This document shows, piece by piece, positions 37,162-49,574 of a DNA stretch of 64,000 bases. Position numbers and translations under genes: made by a program. The stretch spans positions 11,196,699 through 11,260,698 of the forward strand of contig NC_049986.1 in NCBI RefSeq assembly GCF_000003815.2, in the 5' to 3' direction. The notes under the pieces were generated by a model. It was given only the letters and a program-made list of their open reading frames with translations. It did no database searches and had not been told where the DNA came from. This DNA comes from Branchiostoma floridae. Lineage: Eukaryota > Chordata > Leptocardii > Amphioxiformes > Branchiostomatidae. Numbering within the stretch: position 1 is the stretch's first letter; each line of letters starts with the position of its first letter.

Positions 37162-40100
37162 TTATTTCACATATTGAGCTTTGCCCGCTGTTTTGTCCAT
37201 GGCTAGCACGCTCAACAGCGCCTCCTTGTTGTCCTGCACCCACTGGTCCAGGCTCCTGGTGCCCGGGTACAGCTGGCGGGTCAGCTCGGCGCTACGGTCC
37301 GGGTTACCCAGGCGGTAGAACTTGAACATGTCGCCGAGGTGCTTCGCTCCCGGGAACGGCAGTTTGCCGAACGCGTCCGAGGTCATCTGTGAACATAAAG
37401 GATAGACAGGTTATAAGTTGTCTACAGCATACAGGTCGTGGATTGATCAATCTGTTCTGTGACCGTTACCTACCGTATATACTTTCATCACTTTTGGACA
37501 TGAAATCCACGGCCGTGGAAGTACTCAATGCTATTTTGGGCCGTGAAATTCTTATTCTTATCAACCTCACACAAGTTTTCCCCCGCTTACCTTGGTCGGC
37601 TTGAACACCTTCGGCGCCAGGTGCTTGGAGAGAATGTCTGCGTGTTGCTGGATGGTGATGTTGTCCGCACACAAGCCCACGGTCCGGCCCAGCCATTCCG
37701 CCCTGTTCTTGAAGATCCCCCTGATCGCAAAACCCGCGTCAGGAACACTGATGCCCTGCATAGGAGCGCCCTCCATCGCCCATCCTGTAAAATTACACCA
37801 AGTAACAAAAAGTCAGTTGTTGAAATGTTTTTGTTTAAAACTAATCATTGCACCTGATGTCACATACTATCACATTTCCAAACCGGGGCCCGACCGGGAT
37901 GTTTGTGAAAACAAAAAATAGAAATATAGTATACGTAAAAAATAAAAACAACGACTATTCTCTTTACGTTTTGTGTCACGGTTTGGTGTCATACTTTTCG
38001 TCCCCAAAAGCTGCCCGGCCGGGCCCCGGTTAGGTAATGTGACGTAGGCCTTAGCTGGAAGAGCTATTTACTGTACTGCAATTACACTAGCCATTCTATA
38101 TACATAAGACTGAATTCGTCGATCAAGGTTATGAAAGATCCGCAGCACAATTTTTTTGTCAAGAATGAGTGATATACCTAGCTCATACGTCCCATCCTCC
38201 AGTTGACGCGGCTTGAACACGGTGAGGTAGTTGTCGTAGTAGGCGGGAAACATGATGTAAGTGGCGGGTAGGTCGATAGACCTCATGTACTCCTCGATGT
38301 GCGCTTTGGTTTCGAAGTGCAGACACGGGAACCCCGCGGTCTTCTGGACGTCTTCGAGGCTGCTGAACACCACGTGTTGTACACCGGCAGCTTTTGCTGC
38401 ATCCGCCACAGCCTTTCCCTAGAGTAGATACAATTTGAACTAATTGGGCGAAATATCCGCGATATCATACGTAGTACTACGAACTAGATCAATAGAAGAC
38501 ACTCTTGGTATCATATATTTGCCGACTTCCGTCAATTTTTTTTCTGAGTGTAAAGTTTACTTCCGAACCAGTGGGAAATTATTTCTTTCTAGTCTAGTTC
38601 ACAAAAATGTTTAAAAAGCTTACCTGCTTTATTTCCAGTTGATCGAAGTCTGGGAGTTCAAAATACTGCTGGGTCATGATATAAGTACCGTATGCACCCT
38701 GGACAGGAGAAATATATGTTGCGATAAACTGCATGTTTGAGTACCAAGCCGCTTTCAAATCTTATCAAATATAAACCCAATGATAAACCTAAAAGTTTTA
38801 CCACCTGTGATTACGTTTAAGTTTTCGAAATGTCCAGCATAGTTACAGATGTAGGTTTTTTTTTTCTTCGGATGTGTTAATTTTCTTCTATCTTTTCTTA
38901 CTTCTTTCTTTTTATATTTCTGACATGAGAGTTCAATGAAAGCACCCATGCAAAACTTGTCTATGTTCGTATATACTTATTCTTGTAAATGGGATTCTAA
39001 GGAAATGACAATGTTAGAACTATACCACACAAATGCACAAGAAGAAACTGATTTTGTCAAGAACAATTGCGCATATTTGATTGCATGCTGAACATTTTGA
39101 CATGTTTACATTAATTACATGAATTCATAACTAAATTATGTTAATTTTGGCGACACCTCAGGGCAAGCCTAATGGTATAGTATTGCGTGCGAGTAGCATG
39201 ACAAAAGACAAATAACTGTGAGATAAACATCTTGTATGTTCCAGAAGGCTGACCTGCAATGCCCTCTCCAGTGAGCCGGGATCGTCATAACTGCCTTCAA
39301 CGACCTCAGCACCTCTCTCCTGCAGTGCCTTAGCCTTGGCGCTAGAGGCGCTCCTCGTCAATATCCGGACTTTGAAATCAGAATCTTCCAGAAGGGCATT
39401 GGCCACCCCGCCTCCTTGTGATCCTGTGTAGATAAGACAATGAAGGTGTATCAATCAGTTAATCGATATTGGGATATGTCATACCTGTCTGCTCTTGTTT
39501 CGATAGGAATCTGCACCATGCAGTGTTGTGATGTCTCAGCACTTATGAAATACAAAAAGAGGCATTTGCTTCGACATCGAGTTTAGCCCCCTTAGCACAT
39601 ATGTTGAAAGTGTACAAAGACAAATATTTAGATATTTACTTCCGCCCACTCCGTGATGTCCCGCAGTATTACACAACGTCCGGTTTAGTTTTGACATGGC
39701 TGCTTTGATCACCATGCACAAAATGTATACATGGTAATCTTGATCATATGGAGAGCATGTGAAATTGTTCCAGAGAGTTGGTATCAAACGTGATGCTGGA
39801 ACTCTAGCCAAATCATCTACAGGGATAACAATCTTCGGACTATTCTTGAGGATAGACTAGTACACACCGTCAGCAAAATACCAGCGGAGCTAGATTCGGA
39901 CTCGAGACAAAGAAACTGTCGCTGGTAACTTATCATAACTTGAGAAATGCTGTGTAGTTACGTTTATCATGAGGTCTATCATTATACAGTGCTTTGATTT
40001 CTACGAGGGTGAGTCAGAAAGTAATGCAAGTGGTTTCATAACAGAGTCGTTCTTTGATGGAATGAGTTGAAATTTGGCACAAAGGTTAAGACATATCTCC

Positions 40101-41718
40101 TTTTGAGGTTGAAATATCTAAATTTGTTGCTCATTATTTTATGAGTGACTGAGCTGCTTTCAAGGTGACCACACCCTTGGTATCCCGTCAGAAGAAAAGT
40201 GAGGTCCAATTAACGTACAATTAAGAATTTCCCTAAACCAATTTTTGCTATTGTAGGAGACACAGCCTGCACATGTAATAAGCTGCATTTTTCTATAAGC
40301 CACATGCTTAATTTCAACTCTGAAATCCGAGCAGTTTTTCTTTTTTCGTTGCTGGTATTGAGTGAGGCATAAGCGGTCGTCAGGGTCATGAGATCTGTAG
40401 CGTTTTGATTAAAACTGCCTGTAGCCTTCTTTCCCATTAACAAAGAGAAATGAAACTTAGCACACTTTTTGGACTTTAAACAGTTAATAACTGTGTAAAG
40501 TTTCGTTTCTTTTGATTAATGAAAAAGTAGTCTTTTTACCAACAACTCACGAATTCGCGTATAAATCCAACAGCTCTATAACACAACTTATCACATCCTA
40601 GCAGCTGTAAATATAGAACCATTACGAGTTTAGAGATGAAAATTGGCACGCAACCTATAGAGACATTTGGTATTATACATGTATAATTTCAACCTCCTAC
40701 AGTGATTTTCAGTGGGTCATATTTAGAGGAATTGATAGCCTGACAAGCTACCAAGGGTGTGTTCATCTTGAAATCAACTCAGTTGCTCAAAAAAATGATA
40801 AAGACCAAATCTGAAACATTCAATCTCAAGAAGACATATATCTCTACTTTTGTGCCAAATTTCAACTCAATTGATTAAAAATCGAGTCTGTTATGAAACC
40901 ACTTGCATTACTTTCTGACTCACCCTCGTACTTTGATGAACCCCAGGCCTCCAGTCCTGACTGGACCTCCAGACAAGCCAGAGAGAACCAAGACGACATG
41001 TGATGGATGGCCTGGCTGGTTGATGGATGAGTTTTGCACTCGGGGCGAGGCGTGTGACGCTCCACGGCGTAAACACCGTGCAAGACATATCCCGTAAATT
41101 CGCTGACGTAAGATTCTAAGATATGGAGACATCTCTGCTCGTCCACCACACACTCACACCATCTCTCTCCCTTTTGCCCACTCCGAACTCTCATGATCTC
41201 AACGTGTCCACTTCACAATACCCCCTGTCGCACAGTCGGCGAGCTTCGGTCGTATTTGCTGATCGCCAGAAAAATCACCACCGTTTTAAATCTGAAATAT
41301 TTACACTGGACGACTATAGTATGGGGGGCTGGGAGAGCAGTTAACCTTGGGACGACCGTGCATATTACGGCCAAAAATGTCATGATTTAACTATCTACCT
41401 TGCAGATTCGTCGGCCGCTCGCCTTTTCCTGCTGTGACTCACACAAACACTAAAACCTCCTTGCTATAAGTGTAAGAATACCTCAGTGGCTCTCCGTGGA
41501 AAACATAAGCACATTTCAAAGTAGATCAAGGCATTATGGAATTGGAGGGCCATACAGCAATCGGATTTCTGACCTCTAAGAAGATAACATAACAATTTCA
41601 CCAGTTCTAGTCGTTTTGTTAATTATTTTAATATGTAACTGATACTGCTTAACCATACGTAAAACGAAGGAGGATAAAACTCGCCTGTTGCTCCGAAAAC
41701 GGTGATGAGTTTCGCCAT
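37162..41718 (-). CDS. NMRAL1: NMRAL1-like NADP(H)-sensor protein, copy A
   Basis: Six exons in phase: 41685-41718, 39254-39423, 38624-38698, 38178-38418, 37591-37784 and 37162-37386; 312 aa. The N-terminal Rossmann motif VFGATGSQGGGVA spans the exon 1/2 junction at about residues 7-19, with the NADP-phosphate-contacting TRSAS further on, as in NmrA/HSCARG proteins. These are atypical SDRs that bind NADP(H) without a working catalytic triad; human NMRAL1 is a cytosolic redox sensor. Exon 3 reads ELPDFDQLEIKQ, typical of copies A-D. The C-terminal exon has FPGAKHLGDMFKFYRLGNPDR and is 10 residues longer than in its paralogues. Intron 1 has a GC donor (ACAG then GCGAGT). It is head to head with copy B. 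No break is seen, so probably functional. Confidence 0.92.
37862..38050. mobile_element. MITE with CACATTTCCAAACCGGG-type ends, in copy A intron 4
   Basis: TCACATTTCCAAACCGGGGC at the left is mirrored by GCCCCGGTTAGGTAATGTGA at the right. AATAGAAATATAGTATACG and CTATTCTCTTTACG lie between them. A second copy is at 62852-63058 in copy F, in a different intron, so the two insertions are independent. Confidence 0.75.
40002..40930. mobile_element. Mariner-like non-autonomous element with long inverted repeats
   Basis: The ends TACGAGGGTGAGTCAGAAAG and its inverse are near perfect for at least 45 bp. The arms continue with lower identity to about 40190 and from about 40740, including ACACCCTTGGTA on both sides. 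TA stands at each edge, the mariner target. The sequence CGAGGGTGAGTCA-AAAGT resembles mariner termini. No transposase ORF remains. It lies in intron 1 of copy A. Confidence 0.85.
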
Positions 41719-43711
41719 GTTTCCCTGAGTCGGTTGTTGTTTAATATCCAAACCACAATGAACAAAGCTCTAGATGTTGTATCTCTCTAGATCTTGGTGT
41801 TCTGCCAACTGTTCAATCACCACACGAAGTGTTGTTTTTATGCACACGCCTACCCCGTGGGTTGTCCCATTATCCAAATGGGTACACCTAGGGTCAACAG
41901 TCAAACTTTGGGCAAATTATGCGAATAGCTGGGCGTGTGGTTCAATATTGAATGACTGCGTTACGCCTTAGAGTACCAACAACAGAAACAAATACGCAAA
42001 TGAAGCTCTTTGACAAAAGTTGAAATAGATCTATATATGTAGCCTCCAAAGCAGGCTCTATGACGTTTGTTTCACTGTTTATTTGTGTTGTTTTCTGATT
42101 ATATAAAGTCTGTACTAAGAGCTACCTTTCTTTAAACACCATTGCGCAGCAACAAGTCTGAAGCTGTTTAATGGATAAAAAAAACGTCACCTTATATAGG
42201 AATTAAAATGGCATGTCATGAAGCCTTCTATGGAGGCTATAGCTTATCAGGAAGGGTTGTACCATTATAAATCCGGTTGGGGGTGCAGAACAAAAAGTGC
42301 AAGTCATGCGATTTAGCAAACACTTAATATCTAGATAAGGCCATGCCCTTCAAAACACGTTCTACAATGGGAATTCTATGCAAACTAGAAAGGCAACATT
42401 TTTGTAAAAATGCAGAATGTTTTCCCTGTAGCCTTTTGTAAAGCTAGGCACACAATACTATACCAATAGGCTAGCATATACAGTACATGTATATGTATTA
42501 TGTGCGAAGGAAAAAAAGGGACACCTTACATCTGCTTGTCTTTTGACCAGGTCACTAAACATATAATTATAGGCTCGCCCTATGATATTTGTGTAGGATT
42601 AAAAAGGCCCGCCCTACATCTGCTTGTTTTCTACCAGGTCATTAATGTAATTTATGCAACTAGGGCCATTTATTGAAGTACTGTGACAATGAATATACTT
42701 TTGGGCATACAAAAGAATATTCGCAATTGTGCTTGACATATTCAGTTTCTTTTTGTTCATTTTTGTGAAATAGATGTCATTTGGAAAAGTCTCATAGGAA
42801 AAGTCTCAAGTAATTTGGAAAAGTCTCATTTGGAAAAGTCTCAAGTCTCATTTGGACATTAATAATGAAGGCTTCCCCCACATTATTGAGAGAACTTTCT
42901 GCATCAACAGAGCTGCGCCATACATCTACTTGATGTCTGTCCACCCTACATTTGCTGGCCGTGGAAAGTACAGACGTCATCGTTGACGTCACCGTTGACG
43001 TCACTGTCAGTTGTAAGCTCTGATTGGTTCGTGGCAGAAGAAGAACACACCAGCAAAGACATTGTGTTTTTTGTCCCTATCGGGGACAACATAATAACCT
43101 CGTGAAAAGGGAGTCAAAATCTCATCTCCATGAAAAAAAAAGTCCATGAAAACTTACCAGGATAACCCACCTCATAAAGTGGCCAAAAGTCCTTCAATTT
43201 CTGTCATTTTTATACGTCTTTATGTGCCCATAAACAGATAAAGAAGCACAAAATTTTCCAAAGAAAATAAGTTTTAATGCTGTTTACTCCGTACTATTTT
43301 CTACCCTCGTCGGGCACCTTACACGCATGCGCTGATAGTCATGTGATAGTTATTCGATGGTTTCTTTCATCATGATGGGATACTTTCATTACATAGGAGG
43401 GTCAGAGGTTAAGAATACGTCATATTTGCATTTCCGCCATGTAACTACGTTAGGTAGTGAAAGCTCAGTGTCTATAAATATCTAGCTACGGGAAATTATA
43501 TTTATAATCATAACAGACTTTTCTTCAGACTCTTGTTTCTTTCGGTATCTATAACGTTATATATCCCATGGGAATGAGACTCTTTGCAAAAAAAATGCTA
43601 GTGAGAAAATTCCATGACCCTCGCCCCCTCTATTGTTATTGGGTGGGCCGACTACTCACTCTTTGCAGCCAGGGGCTGAATTGCGAGGAGTTTACAATAG
43701 GCGGGGCTAAA
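41719..43711. other. Intergenic region between divergent copies A and B (left part)
   Basis: No exon seen. It contains an imperfect duplication of about 105 bp (CATCTGCTTGTC/TTTT and ACCAGGTCA words at about 42531 and 42617) and a short GGAAAAGTCTCA array at 42784-42850. Confidence 0.5.
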
Positions 43712-43805
43712 TCGCAAGGGTCTGGAGCGAGCTGCCATTCGGCGCCACTCAGGTGACCTCAATACGACTGTCGCAAGTGTCTGGAGCGAGCTGCCATTCG
43801 GCGCC
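43712..43805. repeat. 59-bp tandem repeat, second unit split by an element
   Basis: TCGCAAGGGTCTGGAGCGAG starts at 43712 and TCGCAAGTGTCTGGAGCGAG at 43771, a 59-bp period. The second unit stops at GGCGCC (43805) and resumes as ACTCAGGTGACCTC after 45410, showing that the element at 43806-45401 inserted into it. Confidence 0.9.
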
Positions 43806-45401
43806 GCAGATTTCCGTTTCGTAAACCGACGTTGCCTTCGAGAAGCGTCGTTGCCAAATTTTAGAACCCTCGTTGCCTTTTTAACCGACGATGCCATTTC
43901 CGAGCGACCGATCTTGAATTCCGAGTGCTCGCGGCATGTTCGTGAAGTTTCCGTAGCTTCTCGGGAAGTTTCTATAATTCATGAGGGCCAGATCTTGCTC
44001 CACTGTGGGAAGAAGATCAGTAAAGACCTTCTCAGTCGGACTGTAACTCTGTCTTCTACTTTGCTGAGGTGTACCGAAGCGTCACATGACGATATACGTA
44101 CACCATTTTGTGAGTAAATTTGGCCAGAGTGCCATGTAGATAGACTGGAGTCATTGGTTATGTAGGATTTTTCTCCGACTCTAACACTAACAGTAGAGGG
44201 GGGTGGACTGAAGTCACCGGATTGGAAATTGGTAAAGGTTACTGACCAATTCTGGACTGGATCAAGGAAGGGTTTGGGCACTTTGGAAGGAACTTTTAAG
44301 ATATTTCTGGGTTGCATCTAAGGTTAGGGATAGAACCTGATTTGTACCTCTTCCACCCTCACCACATTTTTTGGAACAGTCCATTATTGAAGGAGGGGCT
44401 GGTAACACAAACAAGCGGCAGGCATTGTCATTCACGTACGGTGTTAGTGGAGTTGGGAGTCAATAAGTCAGAGTCTGACAAACTGAATCACAACGTCACC
44501 AACACCTTTTTTTCAGTAGACGCTAGAGCATATAGCAGACAATAGCTGTTGTACTTGTAAATGTACTAGGCTCTTACGGTCAGGTCGATAATGTATGTAT
44601 GTATTTGACACTTCTCACATGCATGGCATTACATTGATGCACATGTGCGATCGCGACCTGATTCAAATGTCGGATTTACATACAGATGAAGTCTGGTAAC
44701 AAAAGAAATAAATTTGTGGACACTTTGCCCCTTCTTACACTAATTCACCCTTCATGTAGACATAAGAAGTAATAACTTTGATACAAGCGCTTAGAAATAA
44801 AGCACATCGATATCTTTAATAACATGATAATATAATATATTTATTGCAAACTCATGCCCGAAGGCTAATTGCAAAAATACATGTATGAAAGTACAATGAT
44901 GATAATGATATTGAATAGGGGTCATCAACTAGTGATACTTCTAATATTTCTTATGCATACTGTTGTATTGTCAGCATACCGATATCCCATATATAAATAT
45001 AATGCACTTTAACCCAGCCACTCCAACTAACATCTGTTTTGAATAAAGAACAGTATCCTGTACAACTGAAAGTCAAGACCTGCTTATTCCAGCCTCCCTT
45101 ACAGTACGTAACAGCACAACACATTTCTGTTCTTCCACAAGTTGCGAGAAAAGTAGAATAAGAAAAGGTTTGAGCGATGATAGAGAACCAGCGCCAGAGT
45201 CACATGCTTCGAGGGATGCAATTACCCACAATACTAAGAGTTCCGAGAATTAACGAAAATTTCACGAACATGCCACGAGCACTCGGAATTCACGATCGGT
45301 CGCTCGGAAATGGCATCGTCGGTTTAAAAGGCAACGAGGGTTCTAAAATTTGGCAACGACGCTTCTCGAAGGCAACGACGGTTTACGAAACGGAAATCTG
45401 C
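43806..45401. mobile_element. 1596-bp Mutator-like or foldback element with 161-bp inverted repeats
   Basis: The ends GCAGATTTCCGTTTCGTAAA and its inverse begin terminal repeats of about 161 bp (43806-43966 and 45241-45401) with few mismatches. A perfect 9-bp duplication TTCGGCGCC flanks it (43797-43805 and 45402-45410). The interior (1.27 kb) has no ORF over about 112 codons and no recognised transposase. Long inverted repeats plus a 9-bp duplication are characteristic of Mutator-like elements; it is probably non-autonomous. Confidence 0.88.
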
Positions 45402-45435
45402 TTCGGCGCCACTCAGGTGACCTCAATACGACAGT

Positions 45436-45700
45436 AATTGCCCCGGGTGCGGCCAAGGTACTGTAGGTTTTGAACCACTCGCACATGTGGCGGGTTCTTT
45501 AACGTGCCCGGGGTGTGGCTCTCCCCAGACACGGGACCTCCATTTAACGTCCTATCCGAGGGACGACTCATTTTCACCTGAGTAAAGTGAGGAAAGTCGT
45601 GTTAAGTGCCTTTCCCATGGGCACAAGATCGGTAGCACGGCAGGCACCTCTCGGTCACGAGGCGAACACAATACCACGGTGCTACGCGACCCCACCATCT
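45436..45700. repeat. Interspersed repeat with TTCTTTAACGTGCCCGGGG motif
   Basis: The stretch has the words GGGTTCTTTAACGTGC, ACACGGGACCTCCATTTAAC, GAGGGACGACTCATTTTCACC, AAGTGCCTTTCCCATGGGCACAAG and GTGCTACGCGACC. I recall very similar text as a high-copy repeat in many marine invertebrate genomes; that is memory, not a search. It lies in the copy B promoter region, 260 bp upstream of the start codon. Confidence 0.55.
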
Positions 45701-45959
45701 GTAGCTTGGACACAAAGCTCCAGTTACTGAGTATAAAAGGTGAACATACCGAGAAGAATAGCGCATGAACACCTGTTAGCACTCTATGCTGTGATTGGTC
45801 TTGGAGCTAATCTCTGGATTCGTGTCACTGATTATGTGGGTAACAGGGCGTTGGCTTCACCAGAAGACGCTTCATTCCGAAGGCAGCTAACATCAGTTGT
45901 TGTAAGGTCCGGTCCTTGTAGGAGTCTGAGTCTGAGTCAGGATTCAAAGGTCAAGAGGC

Positions 45960-48900
45960 ATGGCGAAAGTAATCACTGTTTTTGGAGCGACAGGTGAGTT
46001 TTCAAGTGATTTTTCAAACCACTTGTTTCTGGAAATTGCAAACAAACAATACCGGAACACTACTTTCTTTCTCTCGGCAGGCTCACCCTACAACAGCGCA
46101 GACAAGTAGTCCGTCTTTCACAATATGTAGCCTCTACCAGGCACGTGCACCGCGGATGGCTGGTTAAATCGGAGAAATTGGACTAATAGAAGGAATAGTA
46201 TGCTAGGGAAGTCGGCCGGTCAGAGAAGGCGCTATCCGCGGAGCCTGGCAGAGGCTAACAATGCATGTGTATAAAGCCGTCAATAACTAGATAGCCATCC
46301 CATCCACGATATTCTTACCAAAAACACCAACGTTACCAAAGGAAACTAGCAATGCTTCATCACATTCACCTGCAAGGCAGAAACAGGTAGAAGCCAAGAC
46401 AATAGGTAGAAGCCAAACACTTTTAAAATGGGCCTGCCAAGCACTATGGCTAATCCCAGCTACATCCAGCTGTAATCCAGTGTACCATTGTATATTGTCA
46501 CCACTATCTTTTTTCGTTCCTACGCAATACCTTTTTGCTAATTCGGTTGCACCACCGGAACCACAACCGGCCACACAAGAGTAAAGGTGGTATCTCATTG
46601 CACTTGGGGCACCGGTGCGGCACTACGGGGTTCGTTCACTGTGGGACTGTTGTGTTATTTTCGACATTTTTTAAAATATTTTTTTTATAATTTAGAACTT
46701 AGTTAGAAGACTACAAAATGCACAGAACGTAAGAAAATTCTTTGTTCATCTCTAAAATTCGTTGAGTAATCTTTCAAACCTCCCAGTGCCGAACCGGTGC
46801 CCCAAATGCAGTGAGATACCCATGCCGCAGGCGGGGCTTTGTCGAGTATTGTTTAGATGTAGCTGAAGGTTCATACTGGCTTTAGCTGGTAACCATACCA
46901 TCGTGTTATTACAGCTGGAAAGACAGGAGACAGAAAAGGGTCAAAATGCCCCTTATCCAGCCTGTTGTTGGTGTACCAGTGCGAATGTTCAGGTACAGGT
47001 ACGGTTCAGGTCCAGAGGATCAGGTTCCGGTCCGAACCTAATTGTCTGTGAAAACTTATGAATGGGCGATACGCAAAGCTATGGTCCATTTCGCTACTGA
47101 GGATTCTGCTTGGTGACTTCCACTGGCGTTTTAAAGTCCTAAAATTCGCTTCACTGATTCTTTTCAGGGCCGGACCGGTCCAACAATTTAAGGGAAAAAA
47201 ACGATTTTGTACAGGTACACCCACTTTACTGGCTTATGAAAAAGTTATATAATCTCCAAGCAAATGCGGTGGAAGACATACATGTATAATGTGAAATCAA
47301 AGTCCTATAGGTATGCGAAACCTACACATTCTTGGCTTACAGGGACACAGGGAGGTGGAGTGGCCAATGCCCTTCTGGAGGACCCAGAGTTCAAGGTGCG
47401 AGTAGTGACGAGGAGCGCCTCTAGCGACAAGGCTAAGGCACTGCAGAAGAGAGGTGCCGAGGTCGTTGAGGCCACTTTTGACGATCCCGCCTCACTGGAG
47501 CGGGCACTGAAGGTAAAAATGTCGACCTGGTACGACAGAAGTACTCCTAACTGAAACTTGATATCATTCCCCATAACTGATGAAACTTTGATTTGCCGTC
47601 CTATTACCCTCTCCAACTTTTAAACAATTATGAAGAAGACAAATGAGATGCAATACAAAGCGTTCTTTTCTTTCATTTCTGCCCAGGGCGCCCACGGAAC
47701 GTTTGTGATGTCTACCCAGACTTTCACTGAAGGTGTAGACTTTTATACTCTGGAGATCAAGCAGGTATGAGCCTTTGGTTGACACTTCACGGTCCGGTAG
47801 AAATACAATTATGTCATCAACATTAAAACATCTCATGGAGTATCTAAAGTCGCAAACTTGTAAAAGACTCTAATCTTCAGATTACGTTTTGTGGCCACAA
47901 AATCCGAACCAACACGTCCCATAAATTGTACAGAACCTGATAATAATCACAGGACTCACAGCCAGGATATAAATCTCTCTCCACAAAATTTCTCCAGTGT
48001 CAAAGACACGGGATGGTTGTTTGAAACTTCTGACCGTTTCCAAAATCACATCCGGTTGCTTGAGTAACTGCTTTTTGGCTTAATAGTATTTATCACTAGC
48101 GATAAAACGTGAACAAGACTCTTTACTATCACATGTTTATGTACGCACGTAGTTTCTCTTGATTTTGATTTGATTTTTACGAGTATCTTCTCCAAGGGTA
48201 AGGCGGCGGCGGATGCGGCCAAAGCTGCCGGTGTACAACACGTGGTGCTGAGCAGCCTGGATGCCGTAAAGAAGACCATGGGGTTCCCCTGTCCGATGTA
48301 CGACGCTAAAGCAGAGATAGAGGAGTACATGAAGTCTATCGGCCTGCCGCTTACGGCCATCAAGTTTCCCCCCTACTTCGACAACTACCTCTCCCTCAAA
48401 CTGATTACAAAACTGGAGGATGGGACTTTTGAAATAGGTACATGTATCTTGTATTATGATGCAGTATCATATCCTGGTATTCAAACCTATTGTAGCACCC
48501 CCACCCCCCCGAAGTCTCATGGATTTCCACAAAAAGCCCTGTTAGTTACAATAAATTACTATGTCGGATGTCATTTAGTTATTGACAACGCCGCAGTGAC
48601 GTAGCCTCCACCAGGCCTTACCGCGTATTGTGAAATTCGGCAGAAAATGGGATTAATTGGCCAGGGGCTTGAGTCTAGGTTAACGTGATTATAAAACTGT
48701 GTGAAAAATCCAGTATGGTGGCCAAACTCCCCAGGCAAACTATTTTTCATATACTGTATAGTATGTCCGGTAGACTAACCATGATTGTGTTCTGAATTCT
48801 TCAGGTTACTGCATGGAGGGCGTTGCCATGCACGGCATCAGTGTTCCTGACGCTGGTTTTGCCATCAGAGCGATCTTCAAGAACAAGGACGAGTGGCTGG

Positions 48901-49574
48901 GTAAGACTGTGGGCTTCAGCGGAGACAAACTCACCATCCAACAACAAGCAGACATTCTCTCTAAACACCTGACACCTTATGTGTTCAAACCTACCCAGGT
49001 AAGGAGAAAGAACGTACCAAGGACTAAAACAAGGTTTCAGTTATCAGAAGTTAGTATCATGGCGTGTCAAGTGTTAATTTTTCGAGCTCAGAAAGACAAC
49101 CACCCATTCATAACCCTGGACGCCAGACTACGACATAGCGGCTGCCAGGATTTACGCGAAATTTGGATCCAGCCGACTATAGATATAATTATCGGGGCAT
49201 GTCTAGCATGGCTAGGCCGTCCGGGTAAAGCCAAGTAGCGGCCGCGCGGTGCTCTGGCATCCAGGGTAGCCAGCAATTCACCGTACGTCTTCCGAAAATA
49301 CAGTGCATCCGAGGTCTGTGTGGATGTTTATCTATTTAATGTATCAATTCATCCCCACATCTATCCTTTGTGTTCACAGATGACATCGGACGCGTTCAGT
49401 CAACTGCCTTTCCCAGGAGCAAAGGACGTCGGTGACATGTTCAAGTTCTACCGCCTGGGTAACCCTGCCCATGACGTTGAGCTGACCCGCCAGTTGTACC
49501 CGGGCACCAGGAGCCTGGACCAGTGGGTGCAGGACAACAAGGAGACGCTGTTGAGCGCTTTAAAGAGCGCGTAG
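45960..49574 (+). CDS. NMRAL1: NMRAL1-like NADP(H)-sensor protein, copy B
   Basis: Six exons in phase: 45960-45993, 47343-47512, 47687-47764, 48197-48437, 48805-48998 and 49380-49574; 303 aa. Exon 1 encodes MAKVITVFGAT and exon 2 opens GTQGGGVANALLED, completing the GATGxQGG nucleotide-binding loop; VVTRSASSDKAKALQ follows. Exon 3 is 26 codons (TQTFTEGVDFYTLEIKQ), one more than in A and C. Exon 4 carries AAGVQHVVLSSLD and the EEYMKSIGLP helix; the last exon has FPGAKDVGDMFKFYRLGNP. The exon 4 acceptor is AAG rather than CAG or TAG. No catalytic YxxxK is apparent, as expected for NmrA-like sensors. It is first of a head-to-tail trio with C and D. An AATAAA lies at 49885. No break is seen. Confidence 0.92.
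46128..46257. mobile_element. 130-bp MITE with TAGCCTCTACCAGGC ends, copy B intron 1
   Basis: Left end TAGCCTCTACCAGGC and right end GCCTGGCAGAGGCTA are inverted, with CCGCGGAT/ATCCGCGG just inside. Related but incomplete words (TAGCCTCCACCAGGCC, GATTAATTGGCCAGGGG) occur at 12037 and 48602, and similar interior text at about 9080-9170 and 55982-56065. Confidence 0.8.
46589..46820. mobile_element. 232-bp MITE with GGTATCTCATTGCA-like ends, copy B intron 1
   Basis: GGTATCTCATTGCACTTGGG followed by GCACCGGTGCGGCAC is mirrored by GTGCCGAACCGGTGCCCC and GTGAGATACC. The core is AT-rich. No ORF. Confidence 0.8.
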
